NCBI GenBank assembly: GCA_036346405.1
Contig: CM070568.1
Span: forward strand, 3,416,221 to 3,480,220
Direction: 5' to 3'
DNA: 64,000 bases
Origin: Phyllostachys edulis
Taxonomy: Eukaryota; Streptophyta; Magnoliopsida; Poales; Poaceae
Of this stretch, positions 1-12,434 are shown in pieces (the first letter of the stretch is position 1; the number at the start of each line of letters is the position of its first letter). Made by a program: the position numbers and the translations under genes. The notes beneath the pieces were generated by a model, which was not told the DNA's origin, did no database searches, and saw only the letters and a list, made by a program, of their open reading frames with translations.

Positions 1-991
1 GGATGCAGAGGCCGGGAGAGGTTTTATCTCTTCTATTATCTAAAAAATCTAGATAATTATTTTCTTTTTTACTATTTAGGCCTTTAAAGGATCAAATGTT
101 GGAGGGAAATCCCCTGGAATATGGAAGACTTTGCTTGGTGTGCTTTCATTGAGGCTAAGTATCAGTCACCCTGAAAATTGTATGTACTATGCTGCTATAC
201 TGTTTGTTAGCCTGTAACTAATGAAGCAGTCACATCATTTCAGGACATCAGCACAATATTAAACCATATGAGCTACATTGTTCGCATAAATTTGTACAAA
301 TGGAACTTTTAATTGCAGCTTTATATCCTCATTTGTTATGAATGTTAAGCTATATATTTTGGACATTGCAAACAGTTCGGGGATACCACCTTCTCTGGAC
401 TGGTCTGGGAGCACAACTTGCACGTGATGTCCCCTTTTCAGCTATATGTTGGACAGTTCTTGAACCAGTGAGCTACTCTTCTGAAGTTTGGTATATTATA
501 TTCTGGTTTAGATAATTTGGATTCAGCCAAACCTGTAGAGGTAACTATTGTCCATCTCTAAATGCTTTCTGTACAGACTAGAAGACACTTGATAGGATTA
601 GTTGGTGAGCAAAGCAATGCAGCAGTTATATTGGGGGCAAACTTCTCCGCGGGCTTCATTGCTGGAGTTATCTCTGCTGGTGCTACCTGTCCTCTCGATG
701 TTGCCAAGACACGCAGACAAATAGAGGCAAGCTTGGGGATGTGTGCTTATCTCTTGTTTCGAAGACTTTTCTGAACTGAACTTTAGTTGGTTAGACTTCC
801 TCTTCGCTTACGCAGTCATGTCCTTGTGTGCAAAGAATTTGGGATCGGCTGCTGACAATAACTTAAAATACTCCTGTTTTGTTTCGTTTACTAAATATTC
901 TGCAGTTACTAAATCTTGCATTCTCATTTCAGAAGGATCCTGCTAGTGTAGTAAACATGAACACACGGCGCATACTGCTTGAGGTTTGGAG
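1..991 (+). CDS. Mitochondrial carrier protein (MTM1/SLC25A39-40-like), 3' part, terminal exon not found
   Basis: Mitochondrial solute-carrier family; plant MTM1-type members sit in the inner membrane and are linked to mitochondrial manganese/iron-sulphur homeostasis. Five exon pieces read in one frame: 1-20, 80-179, 376-467, 577-726 and 933-991. Visible are GYHLLWTGLGAQLARDVPFS, WTVLEPTRRHL and the third-repeat carrier signature PLDVAKTRR, the Px[DE]xx[KR] motif of the family. Exon phases join exactly (100, 92, 150 and 59 bases). The gene begins before the window. The intron after 726 starts GC, not GT (AG|GCAAGC), and ends in AG, so it looks like a GC-AG intron. After a normal donor at 992 the expected last exon (the end of the third repeat and final helix) is not found before the opposing gene at 1562. 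It is either 3'-truncated or its last exon has been displaced. The family call is firm; function of this copy is doubtful. Confidence 0.8.
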
Positions 992-1561
992 GTATCCATC
1001 TTAAATTTTTTTCTTTACCAAATTCCGTTGCTAGATACATGCCTGTATTTTTTTTCAATAGCTATGGCCTGCTGCGTTGTTGTATATAGGCAAAGAGTTT
1101 GCATCTGCCCCTAGTTCTTCATGAAGGGGAAATTTCAGTCGTCAGTGTTCGAAACAGAAAGAAAGTAACTAGTGGAGTCAAAAGAAGCGCAAACAAGAAC
1201 CAGGCTCACTAGTCTGTACTAGTATAAAAAAGAAGGGGGTTAGATTTGCAATTGATTAGCGTGAGGGGTTAAAATAAAAAAGAATTCGCAACAAAATAAA
1301 CGAATTTTAGAAGCCCGAAATGGCCGTTAGCAAACGTCAGACGTCATGTAGATCGAAGGGGCAGAACAGTCAACAGGATAAACGCTGAAACAAATATGCC
1401 TTTGCAAATTGTAACTTTGGAGGATCACCTCGTTTCAAGGATTACTTTAAAGATAAAAGTAGAACATGGATGTATCTTATGCAAAACCGATTACATGGTG
1501 TCAGCTGAACGTCTCTTCCTCCTACATGTATCTTACTACAAAACCCATTACAAGGTAAACC
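992..1561. other. Intergenic stretch after the carrier fragment
   Basis: AT-rich sequence with no convincing exon. It should hold the last carrier exon but does not; only short open frames without recognisable similarity occur. Confidence 0.5.
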
Positions 1562-4353
1562 TCAACGTCTCTTCCTTCTGCCTCCCTTCTGCTTCCCCTT
1601 TCCCTTTTTTTTGCCCTTTCTCATCTTCTGCTCTGGCGCATCCCTGCCCGATGGCTTTGGTGGTGCCAAAAGATGCTTCACGTCGAGTATACCATTCTTG
1701 AAGCGCCCTTCGGTCGCCCTGAGTACTCGGTCCTCTGGTTTAGTCTTCTGAGCTTTGCCGTTCTTTGTATCTCGTTTCCTAAAGATCCCAAGTAGCCTTT
1801 CCTGTATAGAGTTCGCATATGTCAATATTTGTTCACATCCTAGACAACAATGAAAATAAATCTGATTCGGCGGCAGTCCGTTGCCGGCCCAGTAAATAAA
1901 TGAAAACAATCTGAAGACTATCAATTTATCATACCTCTTCAACTTTCCTTTGTTCTCTTTTCATCTGATTCTTCATAGCTGGTTTTGCTACACTTAATGG
2001 TGTGCGGTGCTTCTTAATGGCCTGTTGCACAGAATGAATGCATTGAGATATTTAAATGTTTCAGGTTAGGTTAGAGGTAAAAAAGATTACCTTTCCACCC
2101 AATTCGACTACTTTACGGTTCTCTATTTGCTTCCGCTCCTTCCATGTAGAGGCACCTAAAAAATCAGCACCAGGTGAATGTTTGTACATCAATAAATCCT
2201 TGCGATCAAAATTAAGACTTTAAGGAGAGATGGAATACATATCTTTTTATTCTAGTCTTTTAGAAAAAGGTAAAGGTGAAATGCTGAATAACAAAACCGC
2301 ATATATTGAACGAAGTTAACTGATATAATTTAATTGACAAATATTTTACTCCTATTTCCTCAAGAATGTAAGAAGAGCCATTCCGAAGCCTGTCCAGTGT
2401 CCACTAACATGACTAGAGTCCAAAAGCATTTCAGTAACAAACTGCAGTTCTTCGTAACCAAAACATGGAATGGAACAACAAAATGACACATTCTTCTTTA
2501 TAACCCATAGGCACATTTAGTGAAAAGAATCATGTCCCTAAACAAAATGTCATATTTATGTTTTCTCAACCAAACTCCGCGACATACTGTATTAATTAGA
2601 TGGCAAACTTATTTACATGGACTAACTTCCTGCATAGGCATATAATAGAACAATTTCCAATTGTTTCAGATTTTGGTTCACCAATACAACATCTTGAATT
2701 ACAAAGTATCTACCACGGAATCATCAAATAGCTGGATCAAAGCACAAATTGTTCTTCGACATAGTATAGGTATGGCAAATTCTTCTTCCCGCTTCTCATG
2801 GGCAATAACGGTTATCATTAATTTAAGTAATAGGAATCAGCAGAAACAAAGATATCCAAATACTTGCAGACAATTTAAACAAGATAGTAGCGACCGAGAA
2901 GCAGTATGAGATGATTACCAAAAAGCTCAACATCTTTCAACATCTTTGCAATGTCAATGCCAGGCTCCTCGTCGGAAATGTCAGTAGTTTTTTCCAAAGC
3001 TGGCTTCCGATACATATCAGAAAGACTCGATCCCTAGAAGGTAAAATGCCGGGGATGTATTAGGAATTCAGGACACCTCAAACAGAAACACCAGATTTTG
3101 CTGTTAACGTAGAGGAACTGGAGCACCGTGCTCCAAGAAATCAAGACAGTTTCAGACGGAAGCTCTGAGAAACACAAGGACGAACCATGAAGTTGTGCCA
3201 CTCGCTACTCTTCGACGGTGCCCGGCGGCGGGCTTCCGGCGCCGGATGCCGACGGGTCGAAGACCACCTCGGCCGGCGCGTTGACCGGCCTCGACTTTGG
3301 CCTCCCTTCACCATCCTCTCCCCTTCCTGTTCCCCCTAAATCCTTAACCAAATCTTGCACACGACAAGGTTATTAAGTCGTAAAGTCGAGCGGTGGCGGA
3401 GCCAGGATTTCACAAGGCCTCGGTCCCAAAACTAACGTCAAATACTATCAACACCGAGACATAAAAAAAGTAATGCACAATCCAAATAAAATTTGAATTC
3501 CATGTTTAACGATACGACAAAATAGATAAAACATAGCAAAAAAATAGGAATGTAACATACCACTAGCACGATGTAATTTCTACTTAATTAACAAAGATTT
3601 GGTTCATTTGAGCCTATCATATCTTCCCCACTTCAGCATGTCTTAGTACTCTTCATCGTGTATTTGTAATTCTAGTACATCAAATATTCAAATAGAAAGT
3701 TAATAGAATCATAGTCAATTAGTCATACTCATACTCATACCATCAGCTGATCTCTAGAAAAATGCATCTCCAGATCAACAAACCCTTTGACCTTTGGAGT
3801 TTGAACCTTCACTCCTCCAGAGATACACTGAACAGAGGAGAATCAGCAAAGTTTAACTATCACAGGAGGGCTCTTTAATAATTGAAATTTCAGGCTTTAA
3901 TGATTCATAAGTCTGTCAATAGTCAGACAAAAAGACCACCACATTGAAACCAGAACAGATCCCTGAATCACCATGTAGATCGTTTTTACCCTCTAGTCTT
4001 TGTATTCAACCCTATGAAATGTGAATCAGCCGTGCAATAAAACCGAAATTTTACTAATGCTGAGCAGTGAGCAGTAGCACTAATTGGAGCAGGAACGGCG
4101 CAATGCTGCAGGCTACTACTTCTCTGAGGCATTACATCGAACACCTTGCGGTCGAACAGAGTAAGGTAGACAGGCAGACACCCACCTCACGTCGTCGTCC
4201 ACACCCAACCCATCGACAAGTGCTCGACAAGGAGAGAACAAGAGCAGAAAGCGGCCGGCCATGCATACCTCCGTAGCGAAGCAGCGAAACACCGAACGAC
4301 CAAAATAGGCGGGGAGTCGTCGACGTCCTCCTCTTGGTGCAGCGCCTCCACCG
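1562..4353 (-). CDS. Lys/Arg-rich, probably nucleolar protein of unknown function, six exons
   Basis: Reading down the minus strand, the exons are about 4353-4301, 3827-3741, 3033-2919, 2155-2091, 2021-1935 and 1801-1562. The last five join in phase with canonical GT-AG borders. Recognisable stretches are KVQTPKVKGFVDLEMHF, SSLSDMYRKPALEK, DEEPGIDIAKMLKDVELFG, ASTWKERKQIENRKVVELGG, HRTPLSVAKPAMKNQMKRE and ERLLGIFRKRDTKNG. The C-terminus is a run of Lys, Arg and Gly, as in nucleolar or pre-rRNA-processing factors. Some resemblance to the C1orf131/DUF4602 type is possible, but I cannot confirm it. The first exon (EALHQEEDVDD) is the weakest: its donor would be GTCGTT, and no start codon is obvious in the G-rich DNA beyond it (4340-4500). 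The phase-consistent exon structure argues for a real gene; the product is unassigned. Confidence 0.6.
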
Positions 4354-4359
4354 CCCGCG

Positions 4360-5640
4360 GGGCGGGGGGGGGGGGCGCGGGGGCGCGGAGTCGCGGCAGA
4401 GAGGAGGCGGAGGGGGCGGAGTCGCGGAGAGGAGGCGGGGGGCGGCTGCGCGGCGGAGTGCAGACCGCTTACTGGCTGGCGGCTGCGCTAGGCGAAGGGG
4501 GAAGGCAAGTGTGGCATACTTGCACGTGGTATAGAGAAGTCCCAGGGTACCACATGTTTGCTGTTATTAATTCAACAAGATCTCTAGAAGTTTCTGGCTT
4601 TTACGAGTTGCTTAGAGTAAAAACGCGTGGTAATCTTATAGAGTTGTTTCGAAACTAACACAAGTGTGGCACACTTGCACATGGCATCCATCCGTGGATC
4701 ATAGTACGCTACAAGTTAGCGTGAGAGATGGCGTTTGGCCTACCAACTTGACACTTGATTTCTTCGTGATAAAGAAGCGAGACTAGTGCAAAAATAAAAA
4801 GACTTAGTGGTGATGAGTAATGTGTTCTTGTTTCACTTCCCCTACTAAGAAAATATTCGTGCCGAATCGTGGTCTCTCGGTTGTCCATCTCGCAGATCCA
4901 ACGACGCCCTTCCCTCACCGCAACCCTAGCGGCATGTGCACCCTCTCGTCTCTCTCTCTTACGGCGCTCCCTCCCTACCCGCGGAGCCCGCCATCCCTCT
5001 CCCACCCTCGCCACGCCTCCTCCGTTCCCACTCACGCTCCCTACCCGCGCCGATGCCTTCCTCTTTGTCAGCACGCGACTATCCCCACCCACGACACCCT
5101 CCCTCCCTCCCCACCCACAGCGTCTCCCTACCCGTGGCGCCCGCCCTCCTTCTCCCACTCTCGCCGCGCCGGTCTCCCACTCGCGCTCGCTTCGCTTCGC
5201 TTCCATGCGTCGCAAGCAAAAAAATATCGCCCCAGGAAGAGGCTGCCATAGCCTACTGCGGATCGGCGACGAAGGCCGGAGGCCTCCACGAGTGGCCAGT
5301 GGTGACTGAGACCCGAGAGACAACGGCGGCCTCGACGAGTGGATCAGCGACAACCGCGACGCACACGGCTGGTGTGGCCCCATGGAAGTGAGGCGGGCAG
5401 GTTCCTTGTGCGCGACTACGGAGGCCGGCTTGCACACCTCAACCACTCCTCTCGCCTTCCCCATGAAACCCCCCTCTACGCCTCGTGCTCTCCGTCGTTG
5501 AATCGGCCCAAGGTTTGTGGGATTTGGTGTTCTAGCAGCTCGATTTGGTTCGAAGACGTGTTCTAGGATTTGATTTGGTTTTGTGGGTGTGCTTGCGATC
5601 CAAGCGAGGGGACTTCTTTCGATTGATTGAGTTGAGTTGG
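4360..5640. other. GC-rich upstream/5' region of the NOP58 copy
   Basis: A C/T-rich, GC-rich stretch (about 4820-5400) with many overlapping low-complexity open frames on both strands (Pro/Ser/Arg-rich); none looks like a protein. It lies just before the NOP58 start codon and probably includes its promoter and 5' leader. 4340-4450 is a G-homopolymer/GGCGG-rich run. Confidence 0.5.
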
Positions 5641-5659
5641 TTGGTGATTTAGGGAAGAG

Positions 5660-8355
5660 ATGCTAGTCCTGTTCGAGACGCCCGCGGGGTTCACGCTCTT
5701 CAAGGTGCTCGACGAGGTCAAGCTTAACAAGGTCGAGGTGAGTGGTCGATGCCACTTCAGCTCTTGGTTTGGGCTATCACAGACTCCAAGCGGTAGGGGT
5801 ACCTAGGTTTTGGCGAATTTGTCATGGCAATGCATGTTTTTATTGTCTTTTCGATGTATTCAATCACACTTTGTGTTGCTGCCAAAAGTTAGGGTTATTT
5901 GTCAACTAACAATGGGTTTGTTCCAACTGTCAGCATGTCTCTCTGGCACAAGCGGGGAATGAGATCACTCATGAGAGCCTTAAACGCGGTGGTTGTTGTT
6001 TGCCACCAAATTAGCTTCCTCGATATTCTATATTTTTTACTGCTAATTAGTTTACGCTGATTTCTAACAAAGCTGAATAGCCTGAATCCACCAGTGATGG
6101 AAGGTTTGGATGCTCTACTTGTGGTAAGTCTAGTACACCTCAATGTTGGGGATAACTTCACTGTGTTTGTTCTTTGTCCCGCTACTATCTAAGAGTGTGA
6201 CGATAACTACTTTTCAGAAATCCAAGCATTTGGTAAAGAGAGTTGATCTATTGATGGCAAGGAATGTACCCTTAAACATGAAGTCATGCAAGGAGAAATA
6301 TATGAATCAAACCATTTATATTTGTGTAGAATTTCCTCAGACACAATCACCTTCAACAAACCAATGGTTCAACTCAAAGTCATCAAAGAATGTGATACGA
6401 ATGTGTTGTTTATAGCTTTCTTTGATTTTTGTTTGTTGAATCGAAGCACACTTATACAAAACTTCAACCTCTTGCAAAATGTTAGCAAGTTTAATTTCCA
6501 GCATGTTCATTATTGGAGAGCTTATCATCTTGTTGTTTCAAGCGAATAAATGAACTTTGAGAGCTTGCTGCTGAGCTATAAAAATTCTTCTTTTATGAGA
6601 CAGGAGGCGAGGTGAAGGTGAATCTTTGACTTGCACTTCAAAGCAACTGTATAGAGGTCATGTTCATTTTGGAATTGGAATGTAGTTATCTTGTCTAAAA
6701 GATTTACCATTTTTCTAGGACATGTTTCCTCCAGAACTTTATCATTTAAGCAAATACCATTTGAATGTAGTTATCTTGTCTAAAAGATTTACCATTTTTC
6801 TAGGACATGTTTCCTCCAAAACTTTATAATTTAAGCAAATACCATTTACAAAGAGGCAATACTTGAAGTCAAAATTCTACTAATTATGACAATATGTTGA
6901 TTTTTTAACTAACATTAAAAAAGGAAGTTTGTCAAAAGTACTAAAATTTATGGATATTTCGATGATTGTTCTTTTGGGTTAACAAGGAGGAAAAGGCAAC
7001 AAGCTCGAGTCATTTAGCTACTGGAGCTCTTTTGTACCCAACCAAGTAGAACTTTATGTGTACCTTGTTGTTCACTGATGACCTTGGTTCGGTTCGGTTT
7101 GGTTTGGATTATGCATGTTTGGTTTGCTCTTTGAATGTTTCTTGGACTAATTGTGCTATGTTTTGTGTTACTTGTTTGCAGAATCGATAGAAGGAGTTCA
7201 CGACGTCGCACTCGGCGAGAAAGATGTGTGCTTTTTTCCCTTTAGATGGCGAAAAATCTTTTCTTTTCCAAACTTCAGCGTAGGATCTACCATATTTCAA
7301 CTGAAATAAGCAAGAATGAATGAGCTAGGTGTTTTTCTTTTTCCAAATGTTAGCACTGTTATCTTTGTAGGCCTCACTTCTTAACTTAGGATAGGGTAGT
7401 CGATACTATTGATTTTGATTACCGTGCTAATGTTGATCTTTGTGTAACTTCTTCACCCCCAAACGAACACTTCGCAACTTAAATCGGTCTCACTTCATAG
7501 GATAGAGGACATGAGTGGATAGTTTGATAGTGGAAAACTGAATTTTCCACAAACTTTAAGAAAACACTGTAGCCAAATATATGATATTCTAAATTGCAAT
7601 TCCGTTCTCCCAGTTCCTATATATTTTTGGACATTTGATGCCTAGAGAGTGGCTAAGCAAATAGATTTGTTTGAACTATTGCTTCCTGGTATTGTCTCTT
7701 ATTTGAAAGTGCATCGAGTATATGTTAATAAATTAAGGAAATATTTGGGGATCATGTTACTTTATTGGGACCTTGAACATACCCCAAAGAAGCAGCTGAG
7801 GAAAGTTGATTTCATAGTGATATAGAATTCTTGATGATCATTTGTGATAATTCCATATCTACTTCCTAATGCTATTTCTTTGATTCTATACAGTTCATTT
7901 TGTTTCCTGACTCAATGTAGTAAACTTTAATTAGGTGGTTGAGCTAAAGGTTTTCAATAAGTTTGAGAACACATCTGATGCCCTTTTAGCTACGACCCTT
8001 ATTATTGATAGCAAGCCTAGCAAGGGTTTGCACAAGTTCTTGCAGAAGCACTATGAGGGTGAAACATTAGCAGTTGCTGATTCTAAACTTGGAAATGCTA
8101 TAAAAGATAAGCTAGTCAGTTAGGTTTCTCAGTTTCTTTGTTTGTATAGAATTACCAACCTTCCTTATAATTTTGATGTTTTTTTGGCAGAAAATTGACT
8201 GCCTTCACAGTAGCGTTGTGATGGAGCTAATGAGAGGGTTGCAAAATCAGCTAACTGAACTTATATGTGAGTTGGGTGCACAAGACCTAGGTCCAATGAG
8301 CCTCGGATTATCCCACAGCTTTTCTAGGTATAAGCTGAAGCTCAATCGTGAAAAC
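5660..8355 (+). pseudogene. NOP58: NOP58 (box C/D snoRNP core protein) 5' fragment
   Basis: NOP58 with NOP56 and fibrillarin forms the box C/D snoRNP in the nucleolus. Three exons are intact: 5660-5737 (start MLVLFETPAGF), 7935-8114 (VVELKVFNKFENTSDAL through SKLGNAIKDKL) and 8191-8355 (KIDCLHSSVVMELMRGL through SRYKLKLNREN). All three are multiples of 3 with GT-AG borders, and the exons themselves carry no stop. A short exon of about 14 residues that should follow KVE was not found between 5738 and 7934. After 8355 the NOP domain, coiled coil and KKE-rich tail, over 350 further residues, are absent. So this is a 5' gene fragment of about 137 codons. The well-preserved frame suggests recent loss of the rest or a partial duplication. 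A spliced, truncated transcript remains possible because the natural 5' region is present. Confidence 0.8.
6679..6848. repeat. 85-bp tandem duplication inside the NOP58 intron
   Basis: Two adjacent copies begin at 6679 and 6764, each starting AATGTAGTTATCTTG and ending near CAAATACCATTT. They differ at only a few positions, so the duplication is recent. Confidence 0.85.
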
Positions 8356-9860
8356 GTGAGTATGATATTGGTGTTATACTCCTATCGCACCTTTTATTTA
8401 CCATGTTATTTTGCGCTTTATTCCTGGCTCTTATGTCGTATGGTTCAACATCATTATCTTCCAACAGTTTCACCACATGTCACCATGAATTGGTGTGAAT
8501 CGATAGTCTCATGGAAAGTGCTTCTCTGATAGGATAATTAGATGATTAGTGTTCTTCAGTAATTTACATGTTATCATATTGTAATCCTTTTTTGCGCGTG
8601 CCTCTCGTGTAGATTCTTGTCAACATGTAAGAAATAATCTTCCCGTGTAACTCTAAAGGCTAACGATATTTGCCATGTTTTTAGTGGTCTAGAAGATACA
8701 AATATGACAAGAATCAGGAACTTGTTACAACAGAACATAAGGATTCAAGAAGTTAGAAATCACCCAACTCCTATTGACAAATATGATGAAGGTGCTTCGA
8801 CTTGGAGACAGCTTTGAAGTGTGATTACCAGTGATAGAAGTCTTCTTGGATGAAATAGAAGGCTAATCTAGAGAAGTTAAACCATATTGTTTTGTATAAA
8901 CATTGCTTTGATTGCTACTAAGACAAATGTTTCCTATAGACGAGGAGATGCGAGAACATGGATGATAATAGCTATTCTGTTTCAACTTGAACGCACTTAT
9001 GTATCAGGCATCGTATATTATGTCTAAAAAACCTTTGATTTGAGTTTTACATCATGTATCCAAGGAAAATCACTTTATTTTACTTTTTGGAACATGTGCT
9101 ATGGTTTATTTGGAACCCGTTACAACGCACGGACACATGGCTAGTGTTCCAAAAGACCAAAATGCTTGAGTTCTATGTGTCGCTTGTGCAAGTTGGAAAG
9201 GGTGTTGTACCATTCTCTGTAAACTCATGTTTCCAAGCCCATGTTTTTGGGATTTGGATCCTCTGATGTAATGCTGAAGATCACTGTGTGAACAGTGTTT
9301 TTGCGAGTGCGTGAACAGTACTTGGTGGGTGGGACTGTGGTAGATGTTGTAGCACCGGCGAAATATTTATTGTAGAGATTTTGATGTAACAAAAAATAAT
9401 ACAGCTATTAATTTTGACTTTTAATTTTTAATCGAACAATAGAGATCGTTTTCTAACGCAGAGCACGTTAGATCCTTTCCATGGTTTTAGCCGTTCGGAA
9501 GCCTCCAATCCCTACCACCAGCGAAGAGTGGCTAGCTAGCAAGGCATCAGACTCAAGAGACATGTTAGGAAGCTATCAAGCTACCACGCGCAGCAGATAC
9601 CTCCATCAACAATTAATCTGTCTCTCCTTCACAGACTAATCTGAATCTTTCTTTCTGCGAGAAAGGAAGTTACGCGTGCGCATCGTCATGGCTGGGTCAG
9701 CCGATCTGCATGCGCCGGCGTGGGGAACATGAGCATTGCTGGGCAGTCAGCACATCGCCGTGGGAATGGGATGTTGAAGCCTAGTCTTACGTGCGTTTTG
9801 TGCGTGAGTTGGATTGGACCGAGCAATCCATCGAATGAACTCATGTGTCTTCAACTTGTC
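8356..9860. other. Intergenic stretch after the NOP58 fragment
   Basis: No gene recognised. About 9290-9480 resembles 60040-60200: both carry GTGTGAACA(G/A)TGTTTTTG near one end and a run of shared bases at the other, so they are probably two diverged copies of one MITE family. 8690-8830 holds purine-rich sequence without a lasting frame. Confidence 0.4.
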
Positions 9861-10058
9861 GGATTTTTTTTAAAATAATACATTTAAAAAAATACATAAA
9901 TAAATAGTCTATTTTTTTTACAAAACTAGACATCTGTCGTCAATTGGCGACAGGAAGCTGTCGTCGTTTCAATGATAGCTCCCTGTCGCTAATTTAGGTC
10001 TAGATTTGTTTTTGTTTTTTTACTATTTATTTCTGTAATTATTTTTTTAAAAAAATTC
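9861..10058. mobile_element. Mutator-like MITE, 198 bp, 10-bp target duplication
   Basis: Flanked by TCAACTTGTC at 9851-9860 and 10059-10068. The ends are AT-rich inverted repeats (GGATTTTTTTTAAAATAAT against the complement of ATTATTTTTTTAAAAAAATT). The core contains the near-perfect palindrome CTGTCGTCAATTGGCGACAG and a further CTGTCG copy. The 9-10 bp duplication points to the MULE superfamily. It has no coding capacity. Confidence 0.75.
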
Positions 10059-10068
10059 TCAACTTGTC

Positions 10069-12434
10069 CGTCTCTGTATTAGCGTTCACGAATACCAAGG
10101 AAAGGGGGAGCAACACGCTGGGATTACCAGCTTGGAGTATAGTCGGAAAAGAAAAGACTACTGCTCTGATTCCTGCCTGAAAAACAAACTCCTGGGTGAC
10201 TCATGCGATTACATGGAGTGCGAGGGCAACACATCCTCCATTCCTTTCTAGTCCAACAAAAACTTTTAGAGATGGGAGAGACATCACATGCTGAACCTAT
10301 CCCTACAGGTCGTATGCAAAGCTACAGAGAATTCACATTTAAATGTTACAGTTTCATGTGCAACCGTATAGCTAAAATATATACATAAAAGTCAAGAACT
10401 ATTGCGTAACGTTGCCGCACTACTCTGGTGGAATTGGATACAAGTTGGATAGAGGAATAAGGCCGGGAAGCGTAGAGGAGCTAGAGGGATTGGGGAAGAA
10501 CAGCAGAAGACTAGGGAACAGAGTCGGGAGGAAGACAGGCAAATGCCAATTCATTTCTGTTTGCTACTGCTCCTTTTCACCTGCCATTTGCCTGACTTGC
10601 ATGGCCACGACCAGCCCACTGAGCCCATTTTCATTGCTGAAGCCCAACTCAATGCCATTCCTAGTTAAGCCCATGACATATTGATACCAAAGATGACCTG
10701 GATCACATTGAAATCAACTGAAGTGTGTGCGGTGATACTTGCAAGCTTACCAAGTCTGCCAGATAACTTATTTCCTCTGTGATGTAATCTTGCAATGTCT
10801 CTGTAGAAGCCGATAGAACTACATGCAAATCATAGCGGCAAAAAAAAAAAAAAAATCAACCTTTCACCCAGGTAGAATAAGCATTCAATCAACAATGCTT
10901 TTAAAGGAAAGCTAGTCCTTTGACACTGCCATCCAAAAGCTCCACATAAGTTCACATGATGCAATCGAAAAGATGAGCAACTCAATGCAACGAAAAAACA
11001 CAATTGAAAAAACAAAGATAAATCAAATTATGCAGTTAAGCTTCGCAGGTCAGGTTGGTTGAGTAGTAGAGCAATATTGAGCTGTGAAACTGTGGTGGAT
11101 AGGTTCATTGCTAGCTATGCATGTCTGTTACATCTTTCTTTTCCAGTCATCTGCAAAGACTATCATTTTGTTTTTTCAGAAAATACTATCATCTTTTGGG
11201 CGGCAAACAGGCGTACACTTGGGTAAATGGTGATCGAATAAAGGACAATTGACTGATAGCAAAGCAGAAATTGCCAAATAAAACAGAGAGTATATAAAAA
11301 TAGCATTGGAATATTAAAAGGTACTCACAGTTGAGTGATCACAAACCCTGTCAATGTAAAAAAAAGGCAGGTAACTCCAAGCAACCAACCCACAATTAAA
11401 AGAAATCTTTTGAACATAGTTCAAATTGTGCAGTTAAGCTTTTAGGCGAAACTCAGATTGGCTGAGTAGAAATAATATTAAGCTGAGAAACCAAGGTAGA
11501 TAAGTTTGTTGCTAGCTCTTTACACCATATTTCCTTTCCAGTGATCTGCAAACACTGTTGTAAACACAAAACCTTCAGCTTCAACAACGAATATTCAGCA
11601 GCAGCAGCAGCCAACCAACATCACATACTGAAGCTACTCATCGTTCACAAGTGCACAGGCTGATAAAGAAAAAAAAACAAGCATGTTCTTGCAACAAGCA
11701 CACTCACCAGATAAAAAAACAAAAACAAAGACCTGGTATTGCTCTTCTTTTACATGTTCTTGTATTAGCAGCAGCAACCAACCAACGTCACATTCTGAAG
11801 CTACTCATCGTTCCCAAGTGCACAGGCTGATACTATCCAGTATCTACAAGTACTTGGGAGGGATCAATTGCACTGAAACTAATCGAAGATTAAATTTCTA
11901 ACTATAACAAAAATAACGGCTAAATGATGCATCATGCATGCTTGACACACATTACAACTACTGCACCATCACAACATCCTGACAAATAGATGACTCGCAG
12001 TTGGTGCATTACAACTGCCTCGCCGCGCCTTCAATTAGAAATGGATCAGCACTAGATTATAATTGAAGCATCCATCACTTAGTAGACGAGTCGAAGTCAA
12101 CTTACTACAGCAGATATAACAAATGAACCAGTGCATACACATACACATACAGAGACATAATAGCAATATAAATCAAACCAGTTAGTAGATCTGAACAATG
12201 ACTAAAGCATGAGCAATAAAACATATAATGAGCTGATCATATCTCAAAATCCAAGACGCGGCCACATCATAGATATTGATACTTGGTAGATCCACATAAG
12301 GTTTCAAAACTCCCATCGACGCATTTTAATCAAGGATAAAGCAGGCAGCAGTTTTCAAGTAGCATAAACTCCTAACAAAAGCAGTGATAACAAAACTAGA
12401 TAGAGACAGTACGACCACCAGCAGATGCCCCAGC
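10069..12434. other. 3' flank of RPL26 with diverged duplicated segments
   Basis: No protein-coding gene recognised. Two internal duplications are visible. 11027-11160 resembles 11424-11555 (shared GCAGTTAAGCTT, GAGCTG/AAGCTG, TTGCTAGCT and CTTTCCAGT.ATCTGCAAA). 11598-11663 resembles 11768-11833 (shared AGCAGCAGC, CAACCAAC, GAAGCTACTCATCGTTC and AAGTGCACAGGCTGATA). The end nearest 12434 is the RPL26 3' untranslated region. Confidence 0.5.

Noticed and set aside
1396..1701. 101-codon plus-strand frame
   Set aside because: Overlaps the Lys-rich C-terminal exon on the minus strand and shows no similarity to the expected last carrier exon.
4709..5464. 251-codon minus-strand frame and overlapping plus-strand frames
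   Set aside because: Composition effect of C-rich DNA upstream of NOP58; Arg/Gly- or Pro/Ser-rich with no motif.
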